From Patescibacteria group bacterium (GTDB lineage: Bacteria > Patescibacteriota > Saccharimonadia > Saccharimonadales > Saccharimonadaceae), in the NCBI GenBank assembly GCA_004322265.1, contig SCSZ01000022.1, positions 1-62,682 of the forward strand: DNA of 62,682 nucleotides, given 5' to 3'. The notes beneath the pieces were generated by a model. That model was not told the DNA's origin and made no database searches. It saw only the letters and a program-made list of their open reading frames with translations. The position numbers and the translations under genes were made by a program. Position 1 is the stretch's first letter; each line of letters begins with the position of its first letter. Positions 17,088-26,317 of this stretch are shown here, in pieces.

Positions 17088-18899
17088 ATGCGAGAAAACA
17101 AGAGCGACGAGGCCCAAGATGCTATTACTACCGATAGCGATGAGCCCCAAACTCTGCACACCTCACATACAGTCCCTCGAGTCGAAGAGCCTCAACCGAT
17201 TGATCTTCCAGTGAAGAAAAAATCTCACAAGAAGAAGCTAATCGTGATCCTCGTAATCACAGTTCTTGTTTTAGCAGCCCTCGCGGTTGGTGTATGGTGG
17301 TGGTTTACCCAAAAACAAACGACAAATATAGCCAAGAAAACGACACAAACCACAAAAGCCGCAACCGACAAAGTTGCTGCTCCTGATACGCTTGCAAGAT
17401 ACATCAAGCCAACTACAGGCGAAACTTGGACAGGCGTCTCAAAACCAATCGCTGATCCAGGCTATATTGTTAACACTGACTCAGGCACGACGACAAACTA
17501 TTATGAGGTTGGTAAGCACGGTGATAATGTAATCGTGATGGCGACAACGGCAGAAATAGGCCTTGACATTGAGTTGTTCGAACGTCAGCCGGACGGTAAA
17601 GCGATTTTTATTGCCCAGCCAAATGCTAACACCGACTATAGTTCTACTGATACGAAAGGTACTATCGACGGCTGGACGGCCGATCATTGGTCAAGTAACG
17701 TTACAATCAACAAGGACATTCATTATGACTCTCTGAGCCTGCCTACATCGTTATCTATTGGTAACGGTGAGTCGGTCAGTGCTCCAACGTACCCAACACT
17801 CGGCGACCAGATCAATGATTCTTCAACGGATAAATCAGTTACAATTACGACACTTCAGACACTTGGATCGAGTAAGCTGATTAAAATTGAGCGCAAGTAC
17901 GTCGATACCGGACTCACGGCGATCAACTACGCGGTAGATACTGCTATCGGTACTCGAATTAACATGATTTATACTCCGACAAACCTGACGGTTGATAAAT
18001 ATAGTTGGGATAATAGCACACCGACCTCTGGAATGATTGGCGGAATAGTAAGAGGCTGTGGGGCAATTGGCTCATCAGTCAGTCGAACGGATCTATTAAC
18101 TGACGCTGATTTCGTACCAGCTGGTAAGTCTGATACCGGCAAAACAATTTATGCATTTAAGGATTCTACCGCCAGTCTCCTTAAAGTCCTTTATGATGAG
18201 TATACAAGTTTTAACTCTTATGATGGTGCACCAGCGGTTGTTCCATTTGCAGATTTTCTTGCCAGTCACGCAGTTCTTGCGTATAAGTCTGCTAACAATG
18301 GCTGGTTGATATACTCACTCGATACATACGCCGCAGTTGGCGGATGTGGTAAACCGGTTATTTATCTATACCCAGCAAAAACAGAGACTGTCAGCGTCAA
18401 AGTAGGAGCTAGTGTAACTGCATCTGAGCCTCTCTACAGCCCAACGCAGGGCTGGAAGAATGTCGTGGCCACTCCGAGCGGTCAACTTACCTATAATGGA
18501 TTAAGCTATAGTTCGTTATTCTGGGAAGGAACAGGCTTTGGACAATATCCTGGAATAGTCAGTGGCACCGTTGTCCCATACGCGAAGGCGGCAAGTACTA
18601 TGCGAACCCAACTGTTTGCTCAAGGACTAAACATCAAAGAGACAAACGATTTTATGGACTACTGGCAAAGTCGCATCCCTCACAAGCCATATGTGCGTCT
18701 ATCCTGGTTAAATACCGCCCAGATGAACGAGTTGGCCCCACTCACCATCAGCCCACAACCAACTTCACTTATCCGCGTATTTTTGGACATGCGGGGACTA
18801 GACCAATCCGTCCCTATTCCTGCCCAAACTTTCGTGGCGCCAAATAGGGTTGGATTTACCGTTGTTGAATGGGGTGGGCTCCTACATACCAAGAATTAA
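17088..18899 (+). CDS. Single-pass surface protein with C-terminal 'KPVIYLYP' domain
   Basis: The product has 603 residues if it starts at the ATG at 17088, which follows a GTGGAG Shine-Dalgarno; a start at 17076 would include that site. An acidic cytoplasmic N-terminus (1-50) leads through a basic stretch to one membrane helix (about 51-72), then a Thr/Lys linker and a long extracytoplasmic region. Near residue 422 it has 'CGKPVIYLYPAKTETVSVKV', the mark of a domain I associate with CPR surface proteins, followed by a compact domain up to the end. The function is unknown. The next surface gene starts 4 bp later. Confidence 0.7.
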   Translation: MRENKSDEAQDAITTDSDEPQTLHTSHTVPRVEEPQPIDLPVKKKSHKKKLIVILVITVLVLAALAVGVWWWFTQKQTTNIAKKTTQTTKAATDKVAAPDTLARYIKPTTGETWTGVSKPIADPGYIVNTDSGTTTNYYEVGKHGDNVIVMATTAEIGLDIELFERQPDGKAIFIAQPNANTDYSSTDTKGTIDGWTADHWSSNVTINKDIHYDSLSLPTSLSIGNGESVSAPTYPTLGDQINDSSTDKSVTITTLQTLGSSKLIKIERKYVDTGLTAINYAVDTAIGTRINMIYTPTNLTVDKYSWDNSTPTSGMIGGIVRGCGAIGSSVSRTDLLTDADFVPAGKSDTGKTIYAFKDSTASLLKVLYDEYTSFNSYDGAPAVVPFADFLASHAVLAYKSANNGWLIYSLDTYAAVGGCGKPVIYLYPAKTETVSVKVGASVTASEPLYSPTQGWKNVVATPSGQLTYNGLSYSSLFWEGTGFGQYPGIVSGTVVPYAKAASTMRTQLFAQGLNIKETNDFMDYWQSRIPHKPYVRLSWLNTAQMNELAPLTISPQPTSLIRVFLDMRGLDQSVPIPAQTFVAPNRVGFTVVEWGGLLHTKN

Positions 18900-18903
18900 A
18901 GCT

Positions 18904-19974
18904 ATGAACTTGATTAAAAAGTATTGGAAATTATTACTTAGTATCGCTATCCCGATTGTTGTGGCAGGAATCACGTTGCTGATACTTACCGCTCTATTGC
19001 AGCACCCTAAAACCGCTATCGCACATGTATCAGGAACCAGCTCAACAACGAAATCTACAGAGACAAAAACAACCGCGACATCAGATAATAGCATTCCTAC
19101 ACCAGTGCCTGGACTACAGCTTGATACCAACAAAAAATATGGCGACAAATATGCCAGTGGTATTTTGCCTGTTGGCGACAACAAATACCTCACAGACTCA
19201 CAAAAAGTGGGCTATGTATATACATGTACAACACAATCGGGTCAAGGCGGAGCAGGTACCCGCGGTCCATGGTTTATGAATAATAATACTGAATATGATG
19301 TTAACAAAAAGGTCGCTGTGAATGGCTCTGTCAGTTGGAAGGGAAGCTATAGTATGGTGATCAGTGGCTCTAATCGAGTCATTACAACCAACGACCTACC
19401 AATTAACCATACAACTGGAATTTTTCCTATAGCGTCATCCGACCCCGCCTACCTATACGACAGAAATCCTAATACAATCAAAGCGCAAACGTTTGTTTAC
19501 ACCCTAGTAGCAACACCGACGGCTGCATCATCACCAGGCTGCTTGAACGGTGGAGTTATTGGCGTTATGACAACTGGGGTGGCGTTATTTGATGCATTTG
19601 ACGCTGGTGGACGAGACGCTGGTGCATGGGAAGTCCAGGATAGTTGTAGTGGACATCCTCAACAAGAAGGGCAGTATCACTATCACAGTCTGAGCAAATG
19701 TATCACCGACATCAATATACAAACCGTTATTGGTTACGCAATCGACGGGTATCCTATTACAGGGCCGACCATCGCGAGTGGAAACGTTCTAACAACAAAT
19801 GATCTCGATGAATGTCATGGTATCGTCAGTCAAATCAATCTAGACGGTAAACTAATGACAAGCTATCACTACGTGATGACACAGGACTTTCCGTATTCGA
19901 TTAGTTGTTATCATGGAACTGCCACAACGGCACCAGGTGCAGTAAAGGGGCAGGGCTTGCCACCTAAAGCCTAG
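18904..19974 (+). CDS. Membrane-anchored YHYH-domain protein
   Basis: The 356-residue protein starts with a membrane anchor or uncleaved signal ('KLLLSIAIPIVVAGITLLIL'), then a Ser/Thr/Lys linker, then a YHYH domain: 'GQYHYHSLSKCI' near residue 256, 'GYAIDGYPITGP' and 'SYHYVMTQDFPYSISCYHG'. Several Cys suggest disulfides outside the cell. YHYH proteins are secreted or surface proteins of unknown role. The start is the ATG at 18904 rather than an upstream frame that would overlap the preceding gene. It ends with a 4-bp tail-to-tail overlap with the FAD oxidase gene. Confidence 0.8.
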   Translation: MNLIKKYWKLLLSIAIPIVVAGITLLILTALLQHPKTAIAHVSGTSSTTKSTETKTTATSDNSIPTPVPGLQLDTNKKYGDKYASGILPVGDNKYLTDSQKVGYVYTCTTQSGQGGAGTRGPWFMNNNTEYDVNKKVAVNGSVSWKGSYSMVISGSNRVITTNDLPINHTTGIFPIASSDPAYLYDRNPNTIKAQTFVYTLVATPTAASSPGCLNGGVIGVMTTGVALFDAFDAGGRDAGAWEVQDSCSGHPQQEGQYHYHSLSKCITDINIQTVIGYAIDGYPITGPTIASGNVLTTNDLDECHGIVSQINLDGKLMTSYHYVMTQDFPYSISCYHGTATTAPGAVKGQGLPPKA

Positions 19975-21680
19975 AAATGTTCACGAATGTGCGAGAAACT
20001 GTAGTCCCAGGTAGCGTTAGCCTTTTTGTGTGGGTTAAAGATGTGTTGGGGGTCAAAGATGTTCTTGGTTTCGCGGAATAAATGAACGATCTTGGGTCCA
20101 TACATTCGCTCCAACCATGGACCTCGGACGAGTCCATCATTATGTTCACCACTAATCGAACCTTTGTATTTCAAAACGAGATTATCTACCTCTGTCATAG
20201 CAGGTAGTAGTTTCTTGCGATCTTTAGGATCTTCCAGCTTCATTAATGGAATGATATGGAAATTACCATCACCCATATGACCGGAGATAGTAGCAAATAG
20301 TTTATATTTTTTGATAATCTTGCGAATCTTTGGAAAGAACTCGACCAAGTGCTCTGGGTTAACAACAAAGTCATCAATGAACGGCGCTGTGTGCTTGTCT
20401 TTTACCTTTGTACGCAGTAATTGAAAGCTATAGCGGCGCATAATCCAGAATTTCTCGCTCATTCCCTCTGTTGGATCTTCTTCAAAGCCGTTAATCTCAT
20501 ACCTTGCACGAAGTGGTCCCAGGTCCTTATGAAGCGATTTTATCTTTTCACGGACTTCATGCTCGGTTTCACCGGTAAATTCAACCATGAGTACAAGCTT
20601 TGGAAAACCTTTTAGTAACTGTATACCGTCAGGAATAAGCGTAAATAACAGATGAATGAATCTTTTTGGACCAAGCATTTTGAGGAAGCTTGGCATGAAT
20701 CGTATACTCAGCCATAACGTCTGGTCATCAAACCCCTCAAATGTTGCAGGTTTATGTTCCAAAACTTTGTTAATGAGCTCACCAATGTCCTCAATATCTC
20801 GAAGGAATAGTACCAAAAGACCAGAATGCTGCGGACGAGGTACAAGATCAAAGGTCGCCTCAGTAACGAAACCGAGCGTTCCTTGTCCACCGATGATTAC
20901 CTGCGTCAGATCGAATATGCCAGTCTCACGATCCCATACGTCCCACAATCGATAACCAGTTGAATCCTTGGTTACGTGTGGCTTGGCAGCCTTAATGGCG
21001 TCATAGTTTGCCTCTATTAGTTCAAATAAATCCTTATATATCTTGCCCTCAAAGTCGTTTTGGCTCATTTTTGCATCAAGTTCGGTCCTATCTAGCGGCC
21101 TAACGATCCGTTCAATACCATCGGCAAAAACAAAACGTAGGTGCGGAACGTACTTTTGCGTTTTGCCGAATTCAAGAGACTTTTCGCCACCTGAATTATT
21201 ATTAATCATGCCTCCAACTGAACACAGATCTCGACTAGCTGGAAAGCTTGGCAAAAGCACACCATGTTTAGCCGCCTTAACGTCAAGATCTTTAAATAAA
21301 AGACCCGGTTGAACCGTTGCTCTCTTAGGACCGATATCGATAAGTGTATTAAGATGGCGTTTGAAGTCGACGATAATCGAATCATTGATCGCAGCACCAG
21401 ACATGTCCGTACCGGCACTTCGTGCCGTCAACGACAGATGAGGATGAGCTTTTTTATGTTCAGCGACGAATTTAACAAGCGTTTCAACATCCCTGGCATC
21501 ATTTGGTGCGACGATAAGTTCAGGTTTGATCTCGAACATCGATGCATCGTGTGAGTAAAACTCAAGCGACGCATTACTGTCGTCCAACTCACCACTAAAT
21601 CCAGTCTCTTCTATTTTCTTTTTCAAGTTTTCCATATAGTCTTCATCATAATGGTTATGGTAGGTGAATGCAACCGTCAT
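19971..21680 (-). CDS. FAD-linked oxidase (GlcD / D-lactate dehydrogenase type)
   Basis: The 569-residue flavoprotein has an N-terminal FAD_binding_4 (PCMH) domain ('LTARSAGTDMSGAAINDSII', 'RATVQPGLLFKDLD', 'CSVGGMINNNSGGEKSLEFG') and a C-terminal FAD-oxidase_C domain ending in 'ISGHMGDGNFHIIPL' and 'SGEHNDGLVRGPWL', the usual His/Glu/Asn active-site region. It would oxidise a 2-hydroxy acid such as D-lactate or glycolate. No Fe-S partner subunit is adjacent. Shine-Dalgarno AAGGAG precedes the ATG. The gene lies against the ribosomal-protein genes around it. Confidence 0.85.
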   Translation of the reverse strand: MTVAFTYHNHYDEDYMENLKKKIEETGFSGELDDSNASLEFYSHDASMFEIKPELIVAPNDARDVETLVKFVAEHKKAHPHLSLTARSAGTDMSGAAINDSIIVDFKRHLNTLIDIGPKRATVQPGLLFKDLDVKAAKHGVLLPSFPASRDLCSVGGMINNNSGGEKSLEFGKTQKYVPHLRFVFADGIERIVRPLDRTELDAKMSQNDFEGKIYKDLFELIEANYDAIKAAKPHVTKDSTGYRLWDVWDRETGIFDLTQVIIGGQGTLGFVTEATFDLVPRPQHSGLLVLFLRDIEDIGELINKVLEHKPATFEGFDDQTLWLSIRFMPSFLKMLGPKRFIHLLFTLIPDGIQLLKGFPKLVLMVEFTGETEHEVREKIKSLHKDLGPLRARYEINGFEEDPTEGMSEKFWIMRRYSFQLLRTKVKDKHTAPFIDDFVVNPEHLVEFFPKIRKIIKKYKLFATISGHMGDGNFHIIPLMKLEDPKDRKKLLPAMTEVDNLVLKYKGSISGEHNDGLVRGPWLERMYGPKIVHLFRETKNIFDPQHIFNPHKKANATWDYSFSHIREHF

Positions 21681-21777
21681 AGTTGCAAATTAACTCCTTA
21701 AATGCTACTATACGAGCATAACAATCAATGTTGGAAGGCCTAAGAAGCCGTTACTACCACAGAAAGGGTTAACACCT

Positions 21778-22791
21778 ATGGCCAAGAAAGCCGATTTACT
21801 GGTTGAAGCTAAAGCTTTGAACCTAGAAGTAACAGACAAGAATACAATTGCTGAGATAGAAGCAGCTATCGCTGGTGTATCAACACCAGTCGTAGAGGCT
21901 GCTACTACTGAGGACGGATCTGCACCAGAAGTAGCAGACGTAAAACTAGCCAAAAGTGGTAAACGAAGCGAAAAAGCTATCGCCGAAGCTGAAGCGAAGA
22001 TCGCCAAGGAAGAGCGTAAAGCATCTGGCGACACCGCTCCTCAATCCGAGGAAGCCGCTGCCAAGCAAACTAAGGGTCCACGCCCTGTTACTCGTCCGAT
22101 TATCGAACGACGCGGTAAAGCATATCAAAAAGTCGCTAAACTCGTCGAGAAAGACACCATCTACTCACTTGCAGATGCATTGGATCTTGCGACCAAGACT
22201 AGCCCAAGCAAATTTGACGCTAGCGTCGAAATCCACGTCAAATTAGGCGTTGACCCTCGCCAAGCAGATCAAAACATTCGTGCAACGGTATCACTTCCAA
22301 ACGGTACGGGTAAAACAATCCGTGTTGCCGTATTCGCTCCTGAAACAGATCACGCAGCTGCTAAAAAAGCAGGCGCTGACGTTGTTGGCGATGAGACATT
22401 CCTCGCTCAACTTGATAAAGAGAATATCGATTTCGACGTTCTCATTGCGACGCCGGCGTACATGCCACGTCTTGGTAAATATGCAAGGCTCCTAGGTCCT
22501 CGTGGACTTATGCCTAACCCTAAGAGTGGATCGGTTGCAATCGATGTAGCGAAGGCTACCCTTGAGGCTAAAGCCGGTAAAGTTGAATACCGCGTCGACA
22601 AGCAAGCAATCGTTCACCTTTCAATTGGTAAAGTCAGTTTCGGCGCTACTAAGCTCGCTGAGAATGCAAAAGCGTTCTTCGATAGCCTACAAAGCCAAAA
22701 GCCATCAAGTCTTAAATCTGCATACGTTAAATCAACCAGCATCAGCACCACCCAAGGTCCTGGTATCAAGGTTGAGAACGTTACAAACTAA
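21778..22791 (+). CDS. rplA: 50S ribosomal protein L1 with long N-terminal extension
   Basis: The last 230 or so residues are ordinary L1 ('KAYQKVAKLVEKDTIYSLAD', 'VKLGVDPRQADQNIRATVSL', 'LGPRGLMPNPKSGSV', 'FGATKLAENAKAFFDSL'). In front is about 105 extra residues. The first 32 ('KADLLVEAKALNLEVTD...') look like a SAP/HeH/Rho-N-type helix-extended-helix fold; the rest is a charged Ala/Glu/Lys linker. Standard L1 has about 230 residues. Shine-Dalgarno AAAGGG before the ATG supports the long start. Confidence 0.93.
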   Translation: MAKKADLLVEAKALNLEVTDKNTIAEIEAAIAGVSTPVVEAATTEDGSAPEVADVKLAKSGKRSEKAIAEAEAKIAKEERKASGDTAPQSEEAAAKQTKGPRPVTRPIIERRGKAYQKVAKLVEKDTIYSLADALDLATKTSPSKFDASVEIHVKLGVDPRQADQNIRATVSLPNGTGKTIRVAVFAPETDHAAAKKAGADVVGDETFLAQLDKENIDFDVLIATPAYMPRLGKYARLLGPRGLMPNPKSGSVAIDVAKATLEAKAGKVEYRVDKQAIVHLSIGKVSFGATKLAENAKAFFDSLQSQKPSSLKSAYVKSTSISTTQGPGIKVENVTN

Positions 22792-22819
22792 CGCTTTTAC
22801 GACAGTTAAAGTAATCTAA

Positions 22820-22901
22820 CGGGTGGCGCGAGGCGGGGCAACACCCACTTCGAGTCTGGTAGACCAGCGAGAAGTAGGGGTGGACCGAGCGACAGGACCC
22901 G
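22820..22901 (+). repeat. Repeat A, copy 1 (82 bp, GC-rich, structured)
   Basis: An 82-bp element bounded by CGGGT and ACCCG. It is identical to copy 3 (59072-59153) and differs at six positions from copy 2 (51690-51771). A nested hairpin is possible: CACCC, CTTC and CTGG pair with CCAG, GAAG and GGGTG, closed by CGGGT/ACCCG. It is far richer in GC than its surroundings and has no ORF. It lies between rplA and thyA, ending 97 bp before thyA. Confidence 0.85.
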
Positions 22902-22998
22902 GCTAATATGTAAGTTTTGACGTGACCCGAGGCGATTCGTATTGAGTGCAAAATGACTTCCAATATGTCATACTAGAGATACTAAGAACGGGGGACAC

Positions 22999-23919
22999 AT
23001 GCGACAATATCTTGACCTACTGCGGGATATAAAAACGAACGGAATACAAAAAACCGACAGGACAGGCACCGGTACTATTAGCGTATTCGGCCGCCAACTT
23101 CGCTACGATTTGTCAGAGGGTTTTCCAGCCGTCACAACAAAAAAATTATTTATGAGAAGTGTCGTACATGAATTACTGTGGTTTTTGCAAGGCAGCGGTA
23201 ATATCGAGTATCTCGCGAAAAATGACGTTCACATCTGGGATGAATGGCCTTACAAAGCCTATTTACTGGCTAATAAACAGCCAGTTCCAGACGCATCAAG
23301 TGAGGAGTGGCAAACTGGTATAAAAGAGTTTATCGGTAAGGTAGCAACTGATCATGATTTTGCGATGAAATGGGGAGACCTAGGACCTGTCTATGGAGTT
23401 CAATGGCGACACTGGCCAGACGGTAACGGTGGTGATATCGATCAGATCGAAAAAGCGATCAACATGATCAAAACCAACCCAGATTCGCGTCGCAATATTG
23501 TCAGCGCCTGGAACGTAGCCGAAATCGACGAAATTGTTCGAATTGGCGGCTTGCCACCATGCCATAATATGTTTCAGTTCTATGTCCGAGACGGCAAATT
23601 AGACCTTATGCTTTACCAGCGAAGCGCCGATACGTTCCTGGGCGTACCATTTAATATCGCCTCATACTCGCTGTTATTATCTATGGTTGCGCAGGTTACA
23701 GGCCTCGAACCTGGTGAGTTCGTCCACACACTCGCAGATACTCATATCTACTTGAATCATCTCGAACAAGTCGACGAGCAACTCTCACGTACTCCACGTG
23801 CGCTACCAAAACTAAAACTGAATCCAGCTGTAAAAAGCATCGATGACTTTACATTCGACGACATCGAATTAGTTGACTACGACCCATACCCACCAATCAA
23901 AGCGCCTATCGCTGTTTAG
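22999..23919 (+). CDS. thyA: Thymidylate synthase
   Basis: The 306-residue protein is a folate-dependent ThyA: '[20 protein letters not shown]' (phosphate-binding Arg loop), '[17 protein letters not shown]', 'WDEW', the catalytic Cys in '[14 protein letters not shown]' near residue 188, '[19 protein letters not shown]' and 'HIYLNHLEQ'. It methylates dUMP with methylene-THF, giving dihydrofolate, which the neighbouring reductase recycles. Shine-Dalgarno GGGGGA. It overlaps the dfr gene by 4 bp tail to tail. Confidence 0.96.
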   Translation: MRQYLDLLRDIKTNGIQKTDRTGTGTISVFGRQLRYDLSEGFPAVTTKKLFMRSVVHELLWFLQGSGNIEYLAKNDVHIWDEWPYKAYLLANKQPVPDASSEEWQTGIKEFIGKVATDHDFAMKWGDLGPVYGVQWRHWPDGNGGDIDQIEKAINMIKTNPDSRRNIVSAWNVAEIDEIVRIGGLPPCHNMFQFYVRDGKLDLMLYQRSADTFLGVPFNIASYSLLLSMVAQVTGLEPGEFVHTLADTHIYLNHLEQVDEQLSRTPRALPKLKLNPAVKSIDDFTFDDIELVDYDPYPPIKAPIAV

Positions 23920-24398
23920 CGACGTTTGTAGACAACAAAATCGTAGTTATACTTGTTGGCATCATCCTTATCGTGATGTTCACGACTAACTTCTTGCCAT
24001 ACATTTAGATCAGTCGCTGGGAAGAAAACTTCGGCGTTAAATGCTTCATCTACCTCTGTAACAAGCAGCTGATCAACCGTATCGAGTGCGATTTCATAAA
24101 TCTGTCCGCCACCAATAACATAGACGTCATCGCTAGTGGCCATCTGGTACGCCTCGTCCAAGCTACGAACAACCGTAAAACCTTCAACCGGTTCTAAATC
24201 ACGACTAATGACGATATTCTGGCGATCAGGCAGCGGGCGACCGAGTGATTCATACGTCTTTCGACCCATAATAATACTATGACCGGTTGTCACTTCCTTA
24301 AAATGGCGTAAATCAGCAGGCAAATCACGCGTCCACAAGAGGTCATTAGCGGCACCAATTCCGCGGTTTTTGTCATAGGCTACGATAATACTTTTCAT
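23916..24398 (-). CDS. folA: Dihydrofolate reductase
   Basis: The 160-residue protein has the DHFR features: '[19 protein letters not shown]' with the Trp loop, '[36 protein letters not shown]' type core (Asp27 equivalent in 'PADLRHFK'), and '[11 protein letters not shown]'. It regenerates tetrahydrofolate for ThyA and for formyl transfer. A TATAAT box on the minus strand at 24417-24422 and a GGGAG Shine-Dalgarno lie upstream. The gene is convergent with thyA rather than co-directional. Confidence 0.95.
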   Translation of the reverse strand: MKSIIVAYDKNRGIGAANDLLWTRDLPADLRHFKEVTTGHSIIMGRKTYESLGRPLPDRQNIVISRDLEPVEGFTVVRSLDEAYQMATSDDVYVIGGGQIYEIALDTVDQLLVTEVDEAFNAEVFFPATDLNVWQEVSREHHDKDDANKYNYDFVVYKRR

Positions 24399-24491
24399 AT
24401 ACTCCCATGGTAGCAGATTATAGTAACGGAGTCCTCTGGCATGTTACAATCGATGTAATACCAGGGAAAAAACTAGGGGAGATGTGCATAC

Positions 24492-25211
24492 GTGAGTGTC
24501 TATAGTAATACCGAGATTAAGGCTGCGATTAAAGATGGAACGATCGTCTGTGTGCCATTTAACGACAAATACGTATCAGAGGCGAGTTTGGACTTTACCC
24601 TAGGACATTATTTTTACAAACAAGAATACGAAGAACAATCACGTGTCTACAATCCATTTGTTAAAACCGACGTTGACCGCTACTTTAAGGGTCCGCTTGA
24701 GGCAATTCCTCACAAAGAATGGTGCCAAAAAAACGGCTACGAGTTATTCGAGAATATCCCCGAAGACCACCCGATTATCGTCTTGCAGCCCGGTGAGCGT
24801 ATTCTAGCTCATACCCATGAGTTTATTGGTATTCGTGCACATGGTGGCGCTAGTGAGGTGAAGTCTCGTAGTAGCTGGGGGCGTAACGGCGTAGCAGTAT
24901 GTTTCGACGCCGGCTGGATCGATCCCGGATACATCAACCGTATTACCCTCGAGATTTATAACTTAAACCAGCACGAATCGGTTGTCTTGCCTGTCGGTGA
25001 ACGTATTGGGCAATTGATCTTTCACAAGACTGGTCCAGTTGAGGGTGATTATAGTGATGGTCGCGACGGTATCAGTGGTAAGTACCAACACACCTCAGAC
25101 CTCGACGAACTTATCCGTACCTGGAACCCAGAGCAAATGTTGCCCCGTGCCTACAAAGATTCCCGCAAGCCTGCACCAGTCATCGACCTACTTCCCAAAG
25201 GGATGAAGTAA
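24492..25211 (+). CDS. dcd: dCTP deaminase family protein
   Basis: The 239-residue protein shows the Dcd/dUTPase-fold motifs: 'SEASLDFTLG'-like 'VSEASLDFTLGHYF', 'HGGASEVKSRSSWGRNGVAV' with the catalytic Glu/Arg/Ser region, and 'DAGWIDPGYINRITLEIYN'. It is longer than E. coli Dcd (about 193) because of an insert around residues 45-85. It would supply dUTP or dUMP for ThyA. GTG start at 24492 with an AGGGGAG Shine-Dalgarno; TACAAT at 24445-24450 is a probable -10. tmk follows after 4 bp. Confidence 0.88.
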   Translation: MSVYSNTEIKAAIKDGTIVCVPFNDKYVSEASLDFTLGHYFYKQEYEEQSRVYNPFVKTDVDRYFKGPLEAIPHKEWCQKNGYELFENIPEDHPIIVLQPGERILAHTHEFIGIRAHGGASEVKSRSSWGRNGVAVCFDAGWIDPGYINRITLEIYNLNQHESVVLPVGERIGQLIFHKTGPVEGDYSDGRDGISGKYQHTSDLDELIRTWNPEQMLPRAYKDSRKPAPVIDLLPKGMK

Positions 25212-25215
25212 TAGT

Positions 25216-25890
25216 ATGGGCGTATTCGTTGCAATCGAAGGTGGCGATGGATCAGGCAAAGCAACCCAGTCTGCGCTCCTGGCTGAGTTTGCGCAAAACG
25301 AATTACATAAAGATGTACTAAAAGTTAGCTTCCCTCAATACGGCCAACCTTCAGCATACTATGCAGGTAAATATCTAGATGGTGCTTATGGAGATGTTAA
25401 CGCAGTTCCAGCAGACCTAGCGAGCTTGACGTATGCCATAGATAGATTTGCTGCAAAAGACGCTATAACTTCACAACTTGCCAAAGACAACGGCATCGTT
25501 ATTGCAGACCGCTACGTAGCATCCAACTTGGCACACCAAGGTACAAAATTTGATAACGAAGCAGAACGACACGCATATTACGATCGAATGGTGCAGACTG
25601 AATACGGCACGCTCGGTATACCAAGGCCAGACATCAATATCGTCCTTATTTTGCCAACAGACCTTGCCCAAGCGAACGTCGATAAAAAAGACACTCGTCC
25701 GTACACGAACAAAAAGCGTGATATCCATGAGGCCGACCCAAATCATTTAGAGAAAGCAAAAGCAAACTACGAAGAACTTTGTCGGTTATATCCAAACGAA
25801 TTTACGGCAATTCAATGCGTTGATGAAAGCGGCATAATGCGACCAATTGAGATAATTCAACAAGAAATTCGTAACAAGTTAAACTTTTAA
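25216..25890 (+). CDS. tmk: Thymidylate kinase
   Basis: The 224-residue kinase has the P-loop 'IEGGDGSGKATQSALL', the 'LTYAIDRFAAKDAI' helix, the DR(Y) motif 'IVIADRYVASNLAHQG' and the 'DTRPYTNKKRDIHEADPNHLE' lid. The P-loop Lys-Ala variant (GKAT for GKTT) is common in archaeal and CPR enzymes. It phosphorylates dTMP to dTDP. It is the second gene of a dcd-tmk pair and completes the dTTP block with thyA and folA. Confidence 0.93.
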   Translation: MGVFVAIEGGDGSGKATQSALLAEFAQNELHKDVLKVSFPQYGQPSAYYAGKYLDGAYGDVNAVPADLASLTYAIDRFAAKDAITSQLAKDNGIVIADRYVASNLAHQGTKFDNEAERHAYYDRMVQTEYGTLGIPRPDINIVLILPTDLAQANVDKKDTRPYTNKKRDIHEADPNHLEKAKANYEELCRLYPNEFTAIQCVDESGIMRPIEIIQQEIRNKLNF

Positions 25891-25899
25891 AAGTAAAAT

Positions 25900-25942
25900 G
25901 AGCCCGTGCCCACGTCTATAAAAATAGCAGAGCACTGGGCTC
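25900..25942 (+). terminator. Hairpin after tmk
   Basis: GAGCCCGTGC (25900-25909) pairs with GCAC-T-GGGCTC (25932-25942) with one bulged T and a 22-nt loop, 10 bp after the tmk stop. There is no clear U-tract, so it may be a weak terminator or a 3' stabiliser. Confidence 0.5.
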
Positions 25943-25969
25943 GTTGGTGAGAGGGGAAATTGGCGCAAG

Positions 25970-26009
25970 CCTGCGGGATCGACAACTTCGTTGTCGTCGA
26001 TCCCGCAGG
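25970..26009 (-). terminator. Strong GC-rich hairpin after the 26012-26317 gene
   Basis: Seventeen base pairs can form between 25970-25986 and 25990-26009, with a 3-nt loop and a 3-nt bulge. It begins two bases after the stop codon of the minus-strand gene. A short T-run follows in the minus direction, so it fits an intrinsic terminator carried with that gene. Confidence 0.65.
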
Positions 26010-26011
26010 GG

Positions 26012-26317
26012 CTAGGCCGTGAAGGTCAGTGCCAGCCTGATTGCCGGAGTCTGGTCGCGAGCAATCTCGTCGGCCGGATACTGGGTCATGAGCTGACGAC
26101 AGACTGCACGACGCAGATCCTTCTTCTTGTAGCCCGTTGTGATCTTGAGATCACGAATGCCTTGCTTGTACTGCTTTTCGGTGGTGACGAGCTTGCGGCC
26201 CGCCAGGTTCATGCGGAACGACTTGACCTTGTAGTCGATGTCGGTCCACTCGTAGGCACCAGAAAGCCCCTCGATGAAGGGTTTCTTGCGTGGTCCCACG
26301 ACCGTAGTAATGCTCAT
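26012..26317 (-). CDS. Small basic protein with GC-rich codon use, unknown
   Basis: The 101-residue protein is basic, with Lys/Arg-rich motifs such as 'GPRKKPF', 'LAGRKLVTTEKQYKQ' and 'TGYKKKDLRRAV'. I recognise no family. Codons strongly prefer G or C at the third base (AAG, GTC, CTC, ACC), unlike nearby genes, which suggests recent transfer or strong expression selection. Start at 26317 is chosen because GAGAGGGAGA precedes it; an ATG at 26365 has no Shine-Dalgarno. A minus-strand TATAAT lies at 26399-26404. A matched hairpin terminator follows. Confidence 0.6.
   Translation of the reverse strand: MSITTVVGPRKKPFIEGLSGAYEWTDIDYKVKSFRMNLAGRKLVTTEKQYKQGIRDLKITTGYKKKDLRRAVCRQLMTQYPADEIARDQTPAIRLALTFTA

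Noticed and set aside
22820-22901. Repeat A as a tRNA gene (it has a TTCGAGTC stretch like a T-loop and is 82 nt long)
   Set aside because: The flanking 5-bp T-stem does not pair, there is no anticodon arm or CCA-compatible acceptor stem, and identical copies occur three times.
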